A stretch of DNA of 64,000 nt from Candidatus Aminicenantota bacterium (GTDB lineage Bacteria > Acidobacteriota > Aminicenantia > UBA2199): assembly GCA_026393835.1 (NCBI GenBank), contig JAPKZK010000019.1, positions 1 to 64,000 of the forward strand, written 5' to 3'. Positions 25,491 to 35,030 of the stretch are shown here, piece after piece. The first letter of the stretch is position 1, and each line of letters begins with the position of its first letter. Below the pieces are notes generated by a model. The model was given only the letters and a program-made list of their open reading frames with translations. It made no database searches and was not told the DNA's origin. The position numbers were made by a program, and so were the translations under genes.

Positions 25491-28400
25491 ATGTTCGAAA
25501 TGCGTACATTAAAAAAAATTGAGCTTCACCTTGTTGTCTTGTTATGTGCGGCGACCGTGCTCTTTCCATATAACAACAACCGGGACATCCGGTTCAGGCA
25601 TATATCCTTGGAAGAAGGTCTCTCGCAGAGCCTGGTATTTTGCATATTGCAGGACAGTAAAGGTTTTATGTGGTTCGGCACCCAGGATGGATTAAACAAG
25701 TATGACGGATACAATTTCACCATTTACCGGCCCCAGCCGGAGAACCCCAACAGCGTAAACAACAATACGATCTCAGTTCTCTATGAAGATCGGCGGGGCA
25801 CGCTCTGGGTAGGGACGCAGGGCAGCGGCCTCGATCGCTTCGACCGGGAAACCGAGGAATTCATCCATCACCGGAATAATCCCAATAATCCGGGCAGCCT
25901 GGGCAACGATTTCGTACAGGCCATCCATGAAGACCGTTCCGGGGCGCTCTGGGTGGGAACAACCTTTGGCCTGGACAAATTCCAGCCCCAGGCTGGAACC
26001 TTTACTCATTATCGGAATATACCGGCGGACCCCAACAGTTTAAGCAGCAATGTGGTTACTTCGATCTACGAAGACCGGGACGAAACGCTCTGGATAGGAA
26101 CCGTAAACGGCTTAAACAAATTCGATTCCCGAACCACCGCGTTTGCGCGTTACCGGGTAGAACCCGGCAATCCCCACAGCCTGAGCAATAATGTGATCAG
26201 CAGCATCTATGAAGATCATTCCGGCGAATTCTGGATTGGCTCCGTCGATGGATTGAACCGGCTGGACCGCGGAACAGGAGTATTTACCGTTTACCGCCAT
26301 AATCCGGCGGACCCGCGGAGCCTCAGCAGCAGTAATATAAACGTAATTTATGAAGACCATTCGGGCATGTTGTGGATCGCCACTGCCGATCGTGGGCTCA
26401 ATACTTTTGACCGGCGCAGCGAACGATTCACCTATTACCGGAACGACCCCACTGACCCCGCCAGCCTCAGCAGCGATTTCATAAGCTCAATCCATGAAGA
26501 CCGTTCCGGCGTCCTCTGGATAGGGACCAACGGCGCGGGACTCAATCGATTCGACCGGGAAACCGGCAGATTCAGGTATTACGCCGCCGATCCCAACAAT
26601 CCCGGCAGTTTAAGTCAAAGTTTTGTTTATTCATTTTGCGAAGACCGCTTTGGGGACCTCTGGATAGCCACCAACGGCGGCGGCCTCAACCGGTTCGACC
26701 CGGGGAAGCAAAAGTTCACCTATTACCGCGCAAATCCGTCCAGGCCCGGGAGCTTGAGCAGCGACCTTGTTTTTTGCGTCGTTGAAGATCGCGCCGGCGT
26801 GATCTGGGTCGGAACCAACGGCGGCGGCCTCAACCGGTTCGACAGGGAAAAAGGCACTTTTAAAGTTTACACCAACCGGCCCAATGATAATACCAGTTTG
26901 GGCAACAACAGCGTCCGGGTTTTATTTGAAGATTCGCGGGGCGTCTTCTGGATCGGGACCTCTGGCGGCGGTCTCCATCGATTCGACCGGGAAAAAGAGC
27001 AGTTTATTCGTTACCAAAATATCCCCGGCGATCCCAACAGCATCAGCGATAATTTGATCCGGGTTATTTATGAAGACAGGAACCGGGAGTTGTGGATAGG
27101 AAACTCATTTACCGGGATCAACAAATTCCACCGGGAAACAGGAACCTTTACCCATTACCGGAGGCAGCCCGATAATCCCAACAGCCTGAGCAATGATAAT
27201 GTCCAGTGTATTTACCAGGCCCCAGATGGAATCTACTGGATAGGAACCTTTGGCGGCGGGCTTAATAAATATGACGCCCGGCAGGGGAACTGGACCCATT
27301 ACCGGGAGAAAGACGGCCTGCCCAATGATGTCATTTATGGAATATTGGCCGATGAACAGGACAACCTCTGGCTCAGTACCAATAAAGGATTATCTAAATT
27401 CAATCCCGGCAGCGGGGCTTTCAAAAATTTTACCACCAGGGATGGCCTCCAGAGCAATGAGTTTAATGGCGGGTCTTATTATAAGAGTAGGAGCGGCGAA
27501 ATGTTTTTTGGCGGCATTAATGGGTTTAACGCCTTTTATCCCTCCGAATTAAAGGACAATAAAAATATCCCGCCCGTGGTTATCAGCGATTTCCAGGTAT
27601 TCAATAAACCCGTGGGCATTGGCGGCGATTCCCCTTTAAAGAAACATATTAGCGAAACCGATCAAATTATCCTTTCCCACCAGCAAAACGTTTTCTCCTT
27701 CAAATTCGTAGCGTTGGACTATACCATTCCCGAAAAGAACCGTTACCGGTACATGATGGAAGGGTTCGACAAAGAGTGGATATCCACCGATGCCGCCAGG
27801 CGTTTTGCCACTTACACCAACCTGGATCCCGGGGAATACGTGTTCCGGGTCACAGGGTCTAATAATGACGGGACCTGGAATGAACAGGGCGTCTCCATTC
27901 GCATTCTTATTAACCCGCCCTTCTGGAAAACCTGGTGGTTCCGGGTGTTATCCGTTTTCGCGGCGATCTTGTTGGCTGCTGCATTTTATAAGTTAAGGAT
28001 GAAAACCGTTGCGGGGAGGACGCGGATGGAGGCCGAATTATTAGCGGCCCATACCGCGCAAATGTCCATCATGCCCCAGTCCGATCCCCAGGTCCAGGGA
28101 TTTTATATATCCGGCATATGCGTCCCCGCCCATGAAGTAGGGGGCGACTTTTTCGATTATATCTGGCTCAATCCCGAGCAGACAAGATTGGGCATCGCTA
28201 TCGGCGATGTGGCCGGGAAAGCCATGAAGGCCGCCATGACAGCCATTATGTCCAGCGGCATACTCTATTCCAAAATAGATTCCGGCTCTTCCGTCAAAGA
28301 GATCATGACCCAGACCAATCGCCCGCTTTATTTCAAGACGGACAGGAAGATGTTTACCGCCCTATGCCTGGCGGCGCTGGACCTGCGCACCAAGGAATTT

Positions 28401-28769
28401 ATTTTTACCAATGCCGGGCTCAGCGAACCCCTCTTGAAATCAGGAAACTCCGCCGTTTACATCGAAAGCGTGGGGCCGCGGTTCCCGCTGGGAACTTTTA
28501 AAGATAACATCTACCAGGAAGCGACCCTACAATTGAAACCCCATGATGTGATCGTACTTTTTACCGACGGTATCCCGGAAGCACGGAACCGTGACGGCGA
28601 ATTTTACGGGTACGATACTTTGCGAAAGCTGGTAGAAGCCATGGATACTTCGCTCCTAACCGCGGTGGAGATCAAAAATATAATCCTTGCGGATGTCAAA
28701 CGGTTTTCAGGTCACGCAGCGCAGCGGGATGATATAACGCTGGTAGTAATCAAATATCAGGGTCATTAA
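25491..28769 (+). CDS. Beta-propeller sensor with SpoIIE-type phosphatase
   Basis: 1092 residues. Signal peptide or anchor at 8-28; about 13 two-component-regulator propeller motifs (pattern LWIGT-GGGLNRFDRE) at about 50-650, probably two seven-bladed propellers; a Y_Y_Y domain (about 735-800); one membrane helix (WWFRVLSVFAAILLAAAFY, about 810-830). A cytoplasmic PP2C/SpoIIE phosphatase follows (GGDFFDY, IGDVAGKAMKAA, FTDGIPEARN, RDDITLVVI) with its metal aspartates intact. A periplasmic ligand should switch serine-phosphatase output, as in Rsb-type partner-switching; no anti-sigma or STAS gene is adjacent. Confidence 0.9.
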   Translation: MFEMRTLKKIELHLVVLLCAATVLFPYNNNRDIRFRHISLEEGLSQSLVFCILQDSKGFMWFGTQDGLNKYDGYNFTIYRPQPENPNSVNNNTISVLYEDRRGTLWVGTQGSGLDRFDRETEEFIHHRNNPNNPGSLGNDFVQAIHEDRSGALWVGTTFGLDKFQPQAGTFTHYRNIPADPNSLSSNVVTSIYEDRDETLWIGTVNGLNKFDSRTTAFARYRVEPGNPHSLSNNVISSIYEDHSGEFWIGSVDGLNRLDRGTGVFTVYRHNPADPRSLSSSNINVIYEDHSGMLWIATADRGLNTFDRRSERFTYYRNDPTDPASLSSDFISSIHEDRSGVLWIGTNGAGLNRFDRETGRFRYYAADPNNPGSLSQSFVYSFCEDRFGDLWIATNGGGLNRFDPGKQKFTYYRANPSRPGSLSSDLVFCVVEDRAGVIWVGTNGGGLNRFDREKGTFKVYTNRPNDNTSLGNNSVRVLFEDSRGVFWIGTSGGGLHRFDREKEQFIRYQNIPGDPNSISDNLIRVIYEDRNRELWIGNSFTGINKFHRETGTFTHYRRQPDNPNSLSNDNVQCIYQAPDGIYWIGTFGGGLNKYDARQGNWTHYREKDGLPNDVIYGILADEQDNLWLSTNKGLSKFNPGSGAFKNFTTRDGLQSNEFNGGSYYKSRSGEMFFGGINGFNAFYPSELKDNKNIPPVVISDFQVFNKPVGIGGDSPLKKHISETDQIILSHQQNVFSFKFVALDYTIPEKNRYRYMMEGFDKEWISTDAARRFATYTNLDPGEYVFRVTGSNNDGTWNEQGVSIRILINPPFWKTWWFRVLSVFAAILLAAAFYKLRMKTVAGRTRMEAELLAAHTAQMSIMPQSDPQVQGFYISGICVPAHEVGGDFFDYIWLNPEQTRLGIAIGDVAGKAMKAAMTAIMSSGILYSKIDSGSSVKEIMTQTNRPLYFKTDRKMFTALCLAALDLRTKEFIFTNAGLSEPLLKSGNSAVYIESVGPRFPLGTFKDNIYQEATLQLKPHDVIVLFTDGIPEARNRDGEFYGYDTLRKLVEAMDTSLLTAVEIKNIILADVKRFSGHAAQRDDITLVVIKYQGH

Positions 28770-28783
28770 TAGGAAACTCCCGG

Positions 28784-28812
28784 TTGACTTTTTTACCTTC
28801 CTGGTTTATGAT
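28784..28812 (+). promoter_or_regulatory. Promoter giving a leaderless AAA-nuclease transcript
   Basis: TTGACT (28784-28789), a 17-bp spacer and TATGAT (28807-28812). The GTG start at 28819 lies 7 nt past the -10 box, where transcription should begin. No Shine-Dalgarno sequence is present. Confidence 0.6.
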
Positions 28813-28818
28813 ACATCC

Positions 28819-30606
28819 GTGATTAACGAAAACGACTTAAAAGAGATTCCTTATGCTATATCCGATTTCGAGGAATTCCGGGAGAGTAACTACTATTTTG
28901 TCGATAAAACGCGATACATCCGGGACATCGAAAAAAAAGGCCGCTATTTATTCTTTATCCGGCCGCGCCGTTTCGGGAAGTCCCTTTTTCTCTCCATCAT
29001 GGAAAGCTACTATGATATCAAACTTAAAAACCGGTTCGAGTTCATTTTTGCCGGGACGGATATCCACCAAAATCCCACAAAAGAAAAAAATAAATATATG
29101 GTGCTTAAATTAAATTTTGCAATGGTTGAGGCCGATACCGGCAAAGTTGAGGAAGCCTTTCTCGAACATATCAGGGACAAGGCCATTTATTTCATGACAA
29201 AGTATGAAAAATACCTGGGGATGGATATAAATAAAGTCGAAGCCAGGTTTCAAACAATGACAAGCGCCTCTGTTATAATGGATACTCTTTTAAATTATTG
29301 CCTTGGGAAAGAACAAAAATTATATGTCATCATCGATGAATACGATAATTTTGCCAATACGATTTTATCGTCATCAGGTCAACGATCCTACCATGACATC
29401 ACGCATGGAGAAGGATTTTTTCGGTCGTTTTTTAATGTCGTTAAAGGGGGCGCCACAGGGAGCGGCGCCCCAATTTCACGACTGTTTATGGCCGGGGTTT
29501 CTCCCATTACACTGGACGATGTGACTTCAGGCTTTAATATCGCAACCAACATCTCCCTGGATACGGATATCGATGAAATCCTGGGCTTCACCCCCGGTGA
29601 AGTCGAAACCATGATCGAATACTACAGGCAAACCGGGAAAATTCACCATTCCACCCCGGAACTGATGGAACTCATGACCCAATGGTATAACCATTACTGT
29701 TTTTCGATTCGTTCCACCCGCGAAGTATTCAATACGGTTCATGTATTATATTTCCTCCGGGAATATATGAAAGAATCCCGCATCCCGGGGGACCTCATCG
29801 ACAATAATGCCCGTATCGATTACAATAAGCTGCGTCACCTCATCGTCATCGATAAAGAAGGTGTAAAACAAACCAATGGAAATTTCTCCAAACTCCTGTA
29901 TATCATCGAAACCGGCAACATTCATTCCTATATCGAAAAAAGATTCCCGGTCGCCAAACTGACCCACACCAGGAACTTTGTATCCCTACTATATTACTTA
30001 GGTCTTTTAACCATCCGGGGAATCGATGATGAAGATACCCCGGTTCTTACCATTCCCAATGAAATGATAAAGCGGCTTTATTTTGATTATATTGCCGATA
30101 CCTACGAAGAAACCGATATCTTATCACTAAATTCGGATAAATATAAAGAACTGATAAGAGGAATGGCTTACAAAGGGAATTGGGAGGATTTGATTCGATT
30201 TATCGCCGGTTGTATGGAATCCTCCTTGAGCTTACGTGATCTGATGACGGGCGAAAAAGCCCACCAGGTATTCTGGAACGTCTACCTGGGCCTGGGTAAC
30301 CTTTATAATATATACTCGGAAAAAGAGATGAACCAGGGATTCTGCGACCTGGTAATGGTTCCGACGCTGGAGCAGAATCCTAACATAAAATATTCCTACC
30401 TGATCGAATTGAAATATATCAAACCGTCCGACGGTGAAAAAGAAGATGCGGCGGAGAGAATACAGGCCCTTCGTTCAGAAGCGGCAGCACAACTGGACCA
30501 ATACAGCCTGGACGAGAAATTCAAAAAATCCATCGGCTTGACCACATTGAAGAAGTTGATATTGATTTTTAGTGGAAACCGGTTGGTCCATCATTCGGGA
30601 ATATAA
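28819..30606 (+). CDS. AAA-ATPase-like / PD-(D/E)XK protein
   Basis: 595 residues. The N-terminal module IPYAISDFEEFRE-NYYFVDKTRYI is the hallmark of the AAA-ATPase-like family, with P-loop RPRRFGKSLFLS (about 48-59) and Walker B LYVIIDEYDNFA (about 170-181). A helical middle follows. The C-terminal PD-(D/E)XK nuclease reads GFCDLVMVP and YLIELKYIKP (Asp, Glu-x-Lys). These proteins are abundant in some anaerobes and have no firm function; selfish-element or defence roles have been suggested. Start GTG 28819 fits a leaderless mRNA. It converges with the phosphoesterase fusion, whose stop is 8 nt away. Confidence 0.85.
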   Translation: MINENDLKEIPYAISDFEEFRESNYYFVDKTRYIRDIEKKGRYLFFIRPRRFGKSLFLSIMESYYDIKLKNRFEFIFAGTDIHQNPTKEKNKYMVLKLNFAMVEADTGKVEEAFLEHIRDKAIYFMTKYEKYLGMDINKVEARFQTMTSASVIMDTLLNYCLGKEQKLYVIIDEYDNFANTILSSSGQRSYHDITHGEGFFRSFFNVVKGGATGSGAPISRLFMAGVSPITLDDVTSGFNIATNISLDTDIDEILGFTPGEVETMIEYYRQTGKIHHSTPELMELMTQWYNHYCFSIRSTREVFNTVHVLYFLREYMKESRIPGDLIDNNARIDYNKLRHLIVIDKEGVKQTNGNFSKLLYIIETGNIHSYIEKRFPVAKLTHTRNFVSLLYYLGLLTIRGIDDEDTPVLTIPNEMIKRLYFDYIADTYEETDILSLNSDKYKELIRGMAYKGNWEDLIRFIAGCMESSLSLRDLMTGEKAHQVFWNVYLGLGNLYNIYSEKEMNQGFCDLVMVPTLEQNPNIKYSYLIELKYIKPSDGEKEDAAERIQALRSEAAAQLDQYSLDEKFKKSIGLTTLKKLILIFSGNRLVHHSGI

Positions 30607-30613
30607 CCAGCGG

Positions 30614-33184
30614 TCACATTTTTTTTACTTCTTCGATACGGTAATCCCGGATGTTTCTTGTCCCCGTATCGAACCCCACCCCAACTAATTTTACCGGCCT
30701 GGAAGATGATAAATACTTTTCATAATACTGTTTATCCTTGATTTGCTTCATCGCTTTGGCCGCGGCCCCTATTTTAAACTCAAGGATATAAATGTATCGG
30801 GGTGTTTCTAATACTGCGTCTATCCTGCCCCTATTGGTAGGGTCTTCGGATTTAATGACCACGCCGATGGCTTTCATGGTAAGATATATTACTAGGTGAT
30901 AGTACGATTCCCTATCTTTTTGAACGATAGAATAAGGAATAGACGCAAAAAACGATTTCATAATCTCGAAAAATCCAGGAAGATCATCCCTATGAATCGA
31001 GTCTTTTAACTTTTTATATTCCCTATCGACTTCGGTAACATTTTTCCCGGTATAAGAATGACATAGGTACACCATAAACGACTCTCTCACCTCGGCATTG
31101 GGATAGGTTAAAACATATTCCGGCTTTGAAAAAGGGGCGATATTTCTTTCCTTGGCGGTTAAATACCCGGTTTGAAACAATAGGGACACGATATCGAGGT
31201 TTTCGATATCGTACTGTTCGAATAAATAACTACTGGCTGTTATCCCGTCGTAATCCCGGACGTCGCCGCCGCTTTCCCGTATGAAATCGATTAACAAAGT
31301 TGGTGTGGCGGAACTGAACCAGTAATTATCAAACCGGTTTCCCTTCAAAAGGCTGAGGATTGAAAAAGGGTTGTAAACAAAACTTTTCCCATCCCAGGAA
31401 TAGCCGTTGTACCAATCTTTTACATTTTTGACGAATTCATCTTTTTCACTGTTCAATACCTTCGCAAGCCGGGCCATTTCATGGTCGAAATATGTTTCCA
31501 TCTCTTCCCCGGTATAACCCAATATAGCGGCATATTCATCTAAAAAGGTGATATCGGTCAGGTTATTCAACCCTGAAAATATGGATACCCTGGAAAACTT
31601 TGAAACACCGGTTATAAAAACGAATTTCAGGTATTCTTCCGTGCCTTTGAGTACTTCATAAAACGCTTTTAAAACTTTCCGGTTCCCCTTTGCGATAGAT
31701 AGGGTGTCGATGTGATCGATGATGGGTTTATCGTATTCGTCGATGAGTACGACCACTTTGCCATTGATGGACAGCTTGCGGATAAGTTCAGCGAACCTTG
31801 TTTTATAGCTTGAGGAAGTTAATTGGACGCCGAACTCATTCCCCAGTTGGTCGATGGTTTCAAACAGGGATTTTCTCAGCGCTTGATGATCCTCATAGTC
31901 CAGGCTGGTAAAATCGATATGAATCACCGGGTACTTTTTCCATTCTATTTTATTGTAAATCCATAAATCTTTGAATAATTCGCTATTCCCGGAAAATATT
32001 TCCTTGAGGGTGGAAATCAGCAGGGATTTGCCAAACCTTCGCGGGCGGGAAAGAAAATAGTATATTCCTTTTTCTTTAAAAAAATTGTAAATATATCTTG
32101 TTTTATCGACATACAGGTAATTCCCGGCGATCAGTTCCCTAAAAACACGTTTATTTAAAGGCAATTGGATAAACGTCTCCATCCGCATATCCCCGGGGAC
32201 TTGAAATGAAATATCTTTAAAAGAGGATAATTCAAAATAGGGTTTCCCATCCTGACCTGACCAGCGATTTGTATCCGGTACAAATTCGCTTCGCCGTGCA
32301 TCGTAAATATAAGGCCAGACTTTTGCATCAACATCATTTTCCGAAAAATTTACATGAATAAATTGAAAACCGATAGAACCCTCTTTATCGTTGGTGTAAG
32401 AGGCATTGGCGCCCAGGCAGAGGCAGGCATGGTCCGGGTCTTTAAACACCGGTGCGTGGTCCGAATGCGTATGGCCGTGAAGCAGCAAGCGGCAATTTTT
32501 AAACAGCTCCCCCCTACCGCTTTCCAGGTCCTTCAGCCAATCGAAAGGTGGATGATGCATCAAAAGAACCCTGTTGGAAAACTCTTTCGATTTATCCAGC
32601 GCAGCAATCACCTGGGGAGAACCCAGGGCAATATTGAAACGGTCGTTGTCCCCTTCCGACGCCCAGGCGCTGTTGAGACCAAGAAAAGAAACATTCTTAT
32701 CCTTAAAATTCTTCACCCAGAAGTAATCCTCTTCGGATTGATACAGACCGGGGTTCAAACGGTCGATAAATTCTCGAAAAGCTTTGAATTTAACATTAAT
32801 ATAATTCTGCACTTTCTTTTCATTCTCCAGGAACTTATCGGTAAGGTCTTGCCGAACAATATTTTGCTGCAAAGAAAAAAATTCATCTATTTGCTTCCGA
32901 TCCACGTCGTGATTGCCCGGAACAGCCAGGAATTCGGTTTCTTTCGGTAAGACCGTTTTGAGTTTCCCCAGGAAAACCAACGCCTCGTCATATTCGAACT
33001 TCTTCCCGGAAAAGGCGACGTCGCCGGTGACAGCGACAAAATCCGGGTTTCCATGCTCTTTCGTATGCGTTAATACGGCGTCGATTAATCGCTGCCGCAC
33101 GGTCTGACGAAACGTCTTGCTCTCTTCGTCTTTGTTCTTTTTAAAATGAATATCCGACAGGTGAAGGATCGTAATTTCGTTCAT
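30614..33184 (-). CDS. Calcineurin-like phosphoesterase fused to AAA-ATPase-like and PD-(D/E)XK domains
   Basis: 856 residues. Residues 1-290 are a metallophosphoesterase with all metal motifs: LSDIHF, GDVAFSG, GNHDVDR, LMHHPPFDW, LLHGHTHSD. A linker leads to an AAA-ATPase-like module that has VFRELIAGNYLYVDKTRYIY, P-loop SRPRRFGKSLL (about 378-388) and Walker B VVVLIDEYDKPI. The C-terminal PD-(D/E)XK domain reads GRIDAVLE and YILEFKIG. The enzyme could thus couple an ATPase switch to two different hydrolytic effectors. The ATPase-nuclease half is a distant relative of the convergent neighbour. Phosphoesterase-ATPase fusions are known among signalling NTPases; this three-part layout I do not recognise. 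Confidence 0.88.
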   Translation of the reverse strand: MNEITILHLSDIHFKKNKDEESKTFRQTVRQRLIDAVLTHTKEHGNPDFVAVTGDVAFSGKKFEYDEALVFLGKLKTVLPKETEFLAVPGNHDVDRKQIDEFFSLQQNIVRQDLTDKFLENEKKVQNYINVKFKAFREFIDRLNPGLYQSEEDYFWVKNFKDKNVSFLGLNSAWASEGDNDRFNIALGSPQVIAALDKSKEFSNRVLLMHHPPFDWLKDLESGRGELFKNCRLLLHGHTHSDHAPVFKDPDHACLCLGANASYTNDKEGSIGFQFIHVNFSENDVDAKVWPYIYDARRSEFVPDTNRWSGQDGKPYFELSSFKDISFQVPGDMRMETFIQLPLNKRVFRELIAGNYLYVDKTRYIYNFFKEKGIYYFLSRPRRFGKSLLISTLKEIFSGNSELFKDLWIYNKIEWKKYPVIHIDFTSLDYEDHQALRKSLFETIDQLGNEFGVQLTSSSYKTRFAELIRKLSINGKVVVLIDEYDKPIIDHIDTLSIAKGNRKVLKAFYEVLKGTEEYLKFVFITGVSKFSRVSIFSGLNNLTDITFLDEYAAILGYTGEEMETYFDHEMARLAKVLNSEKDEFVKNVKDWYNGYSWDGKSFVYNPFSILSLLKGNRFDNYWFSSATPTLLIDFIRESGGDVRDYDGITASSYLFEQYDIENLDIVSLLFQTGYLTAKERNIAPFSKPEYVLTYPNAEVRESFMVYLCHSYTGKNVTEVDREYKKLKDSIHRDDLPGFFEIMKSFFASIPYSIVQKDRESYYHLVIYLTMKAIGVVIKSEDPTNRGRIDAVLETPRYIYILEFKIGAAAKAMKQIKDKQYYEKYLSSSRPVKLVGVGFDTGTRNIRDYRIEEVKKM

Positions 33185-33240
33185 ATCTATGCTCTTATTA
33201 TTTAAAATTCATGTATAGTAATACCACAGGTGAAACAGAA

Positions 33241-33246
33241 TTTCAA
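33241..33246 (-). promoter_or_regulatory. Possible promoter -35 box of the phosphoesterase fusion
   Basis: On the minus strand TTGAAA is followed after 17 bp by TATTAC. The predicted leader is about 30 nt. The Shine-Dalgarno match (GAGCATAG) is weak. Confidence 0.4.
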
Positions 33247-33363
33247 GTTTTTCAGAATTTTTTGCTTCGAAACCGGAGATCGGAGCACCGATTCGGACCT
33301 TTTAACGCCGAAACAGCGCCCGGAACCCGGGTGAACGAGTATGGGACAGTTAAATTTTCTCTG

Positions 33364-33392
33364 TTGACAAGAATCGAAAAGCATATTAATAT
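33364..33392 (+). promoter_or_regulatory. Promoter of the rhodanese-MauE pair
   Basis: TTGACA (33364-33369), a 17-bp spacer, and TAATAT (33387-33392), 42 nt before the ATG at 33435. Confidence 0.5.
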
Positions 33393-33434
33393 ATACTTTT
33401 ACTCCTCTCCCCTAAAAATAAGGATGAACGCAAG

Positions 33435-33974
33435 ATGAAACAATTTATACTACAACTTTCAGCGATACTAGGATTGAGCCTGGCCGTCGGTCTTACTTAC
33501 AACTATTTCTCCAAAACTCCCCTGCCTCTTTTTAAGCAATACGACCCCCACATGGTAGACCTGGTCATCGGCAATCAAACAGGGAAAAATACCTTACCCG
33601 GGGAGTTCAAAATCCCCACTTTCCAGGAAATCGATGCCGACACCCTGCAAGGCCTTGTAGAAGCGAAAAAAGCCATGCTCCTGGACGCCAGGACGCCCGA
33701 AAGTTTTAAACAATGCCATATCCCGGGCGCCGTCAGCTTACCCATCTCCCGGTTCAACGAAACCTATGACGGCGTCTCGCCCCAATTAGCGCAATACAAA
33801 ACCATTATCTGCTACTGCGAAGGCCATGACTGCACGGATTCCACCCTGCTGGCCCTGGAATTATTTAAAAAAGGCCATACCGATATTTTTGTCTATAAAG
33901 GCGGTATGGCGGAATGGGAACAACTGGCTTACCCCGTGGAAACCCCACAAGAAAATGAAAGAAGGGAGAATTAA
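33435..33974 (+). CDS. Membrane-anchored rhodanese-like protein
   Basis: 179 residues. An N-terminal hydrophobic segment (about 4-22) anchors it. The rhodanese domain (about 70-170) has AKKAMLLDARTPESFKQCHIPGA and the active loop ICYCEGHDCTDS, where a Cys takes sulfur or is a redox site, and FVYKGGMAEWEQL. It faces the periplasm if the first segment is a signal anchor. The next gene, 1 nt after the stop, is a MauE/DoxX-type membrane protein, a pairing often linked to thiol or sulfur redox chemistry. Confidence 0.85.
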   Translation: MKQFILQLSAILGLSLAVGLTYNYFSKTPLPLFKQYDPHMVDLVIGNQTGKNTLPGEFKIPTFQEIDADTLQGLVEAKKAMLLDARTPESFKQCHIPGAVSLPISRFNETYDGVSPQLAQYKTIICYCEGHDCTDSTLLALELFKKGHTDIFVYKGGMAEWEQLAYPVETPQENERREN

Positions 33975-33975
33975 C

Positions 33976-34476
33976 ATGAACCGGAAACAGAAAATATTCG
34001 ATTTCCTGGCCTCCGGGCCGGTCCAGTACTTATGTTGTTTCATCCTGGGCGGATTGTTCATATATGCCAGTATCGATAAGATCGTCAATCCCCACGCCTT
34101 TGCCAAAATCATCCACAATTACCAACTAATGCCCGGCATTTTCATTTACGCCATGGCCATTATTTTCCCCTGGGTAGAGATGATCGCCGGACTTTCCCTG
34201 GTATCCGGGATATTTAAACGTACGGCGGCGATAATACTTTCCGGCATGCTGTTGGTCTTTACCATTGCCATTTCCATCAATTTGATCCGGGGTTTGAAAT
34301 TCGACTGCGGATGTTTTTCCACGGTTGCCACTCAATCCGGCAGCGATCCGGTGGGGCTGCTGATAAGGGATATCCTGATATTAATACCGGGGATTATAAT
34401 TATTAGCCACGGACGAACACGGACGAACACAGACAGAAACGGAGAGGAAAATTCCGACTATAAAACCAAAAATTGA
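33976..34476 (+). CDS. MauE/DoxX-like membrane protein
   Basis: About 166 residues from ATG 33976, chosen for AGGGAG upstream and coupling to the rhodanese stop; an open frame extends further upstream but overlaps that gene. Four membrane helices. The motif FDCGCFSTV after the third helix is typical of the MauE family, which supports disulfide or redox maturation of periplasmic proteins. The tail ISHGRTRTNTDRNGEEN is encoded by a CACGGACGAA repeat seen elsewhere between genes, so the last 20 residues may be repeat-derived. Confidence 0.8.
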   Translation: MNRKQKIFDFLASGPVQYLCCFILGGLFIYASIDKIVNPHAFAKIIHNYQLMPGIFIYAMAIIFPWVEMIAGLSLVSGIFKRTAAIILSGMLLVFTIAISINLIRGLKFDCGCFSTVATQSGSDPVGLLIRDILILIPGIIIISHGRTRTNTDRNGEENSDYKTKN

Positions 34477-34498
34477 CGAATAATATTGCAGGGTTCCC

Positions 34499-34912
34499 TT
34501 AAGTGTTCCTACTGTCCCGGGCCTCGGCGACAAGGTCTTTAAACCGGACTTTACAATCCTGGTAGTGCAGCATGACCGAATGACGAATCATGGGCACCCG
34601 TTTCAGCATTTCGATCATCTCCTCCACTTCCTCCTTGAATATATCTTCTTTCTGCGGGTCTGTTTCCTCCTTTTTTGCCTGGATATCTTTCCAGGAGACC
34701 GGCCCATTTTCGAATAAAAGCCATTCGACAGAGACGCCCAATTCCGTGTGCAATTGATCCAGGCTATAAACATTGACCAGGTGTATGCCCCTTTCATTTT
34801 TCTTATATGTGCCGTCCTGTACTCTTATAATGTCTGCCATCCGGCGTTGGGTAAATTTAAAAGATTCCCTCACCTGCTTTAACCGTTTCCCGATATTTAC
34901 AATATTAATCAT
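34499..34912 (-). CDS. XRE-family helix-turn-helix regulator
   Basis: 137 residues. The N-terminal XRE helix-turn-helix reads IGKRLKQVRESFKFTQRRMADIIRVQ (about 7-32), followed by GTYKKNERGIHLVNVYSLDQLHTELGVSVEWLL. The charged C-terminal helix (about 85-137) may dimerise. GGAGGT precedes the ATG. Its promoter and, 120-490 nt further upstream, an inverted single motif and a 21-bp-period motif array lie on the other side. It may bind these; that is inference from position. Confidence 0.82.
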   Translation of the reverse strand: MINIVNIGKRLKQVRESFKFTQRRMADIIRVQDGTYKKNERGIHLVNVYSLDQLHTELGVSVEWLLFENGPVSWKDIQAKKEETDPQKEDIFKEEVEEMIEMLKRVPMIRHSVMLHYQDCKVRFKDLVAEARDSRNT

Positions 34913-34953
34913 TTTTTTACCTCCATAATCTCTAATCGTTACTGTGAAAAGCC

Positions 34954-34982
34954 ATAATAATCCATTTTAAAGGACCTGTCAA
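34954..34982 (-). promoter_or_regulatory. Promoter of the XRE regulator gene
   Basis: On the minus strand TTGACA (34982-34977), a 17-bp spacer and TATTAT (34959-34954): a near-consensus sigma-70 promoter with a leader of about 35 nt. Confidence 0.72.
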
Positions 34983-35030
34983 GAGGCAAAGATGGTAAAT
35001 TGTTGCCCCACAGGGCTAGATCAACTACCA

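Noticed and set aside
33211-33438. Plus-strand frame of 75 codons before the rhodanese gene
   Set aside because: It overlaps the promoters of both flanking genes and has no ribosome-binding site.
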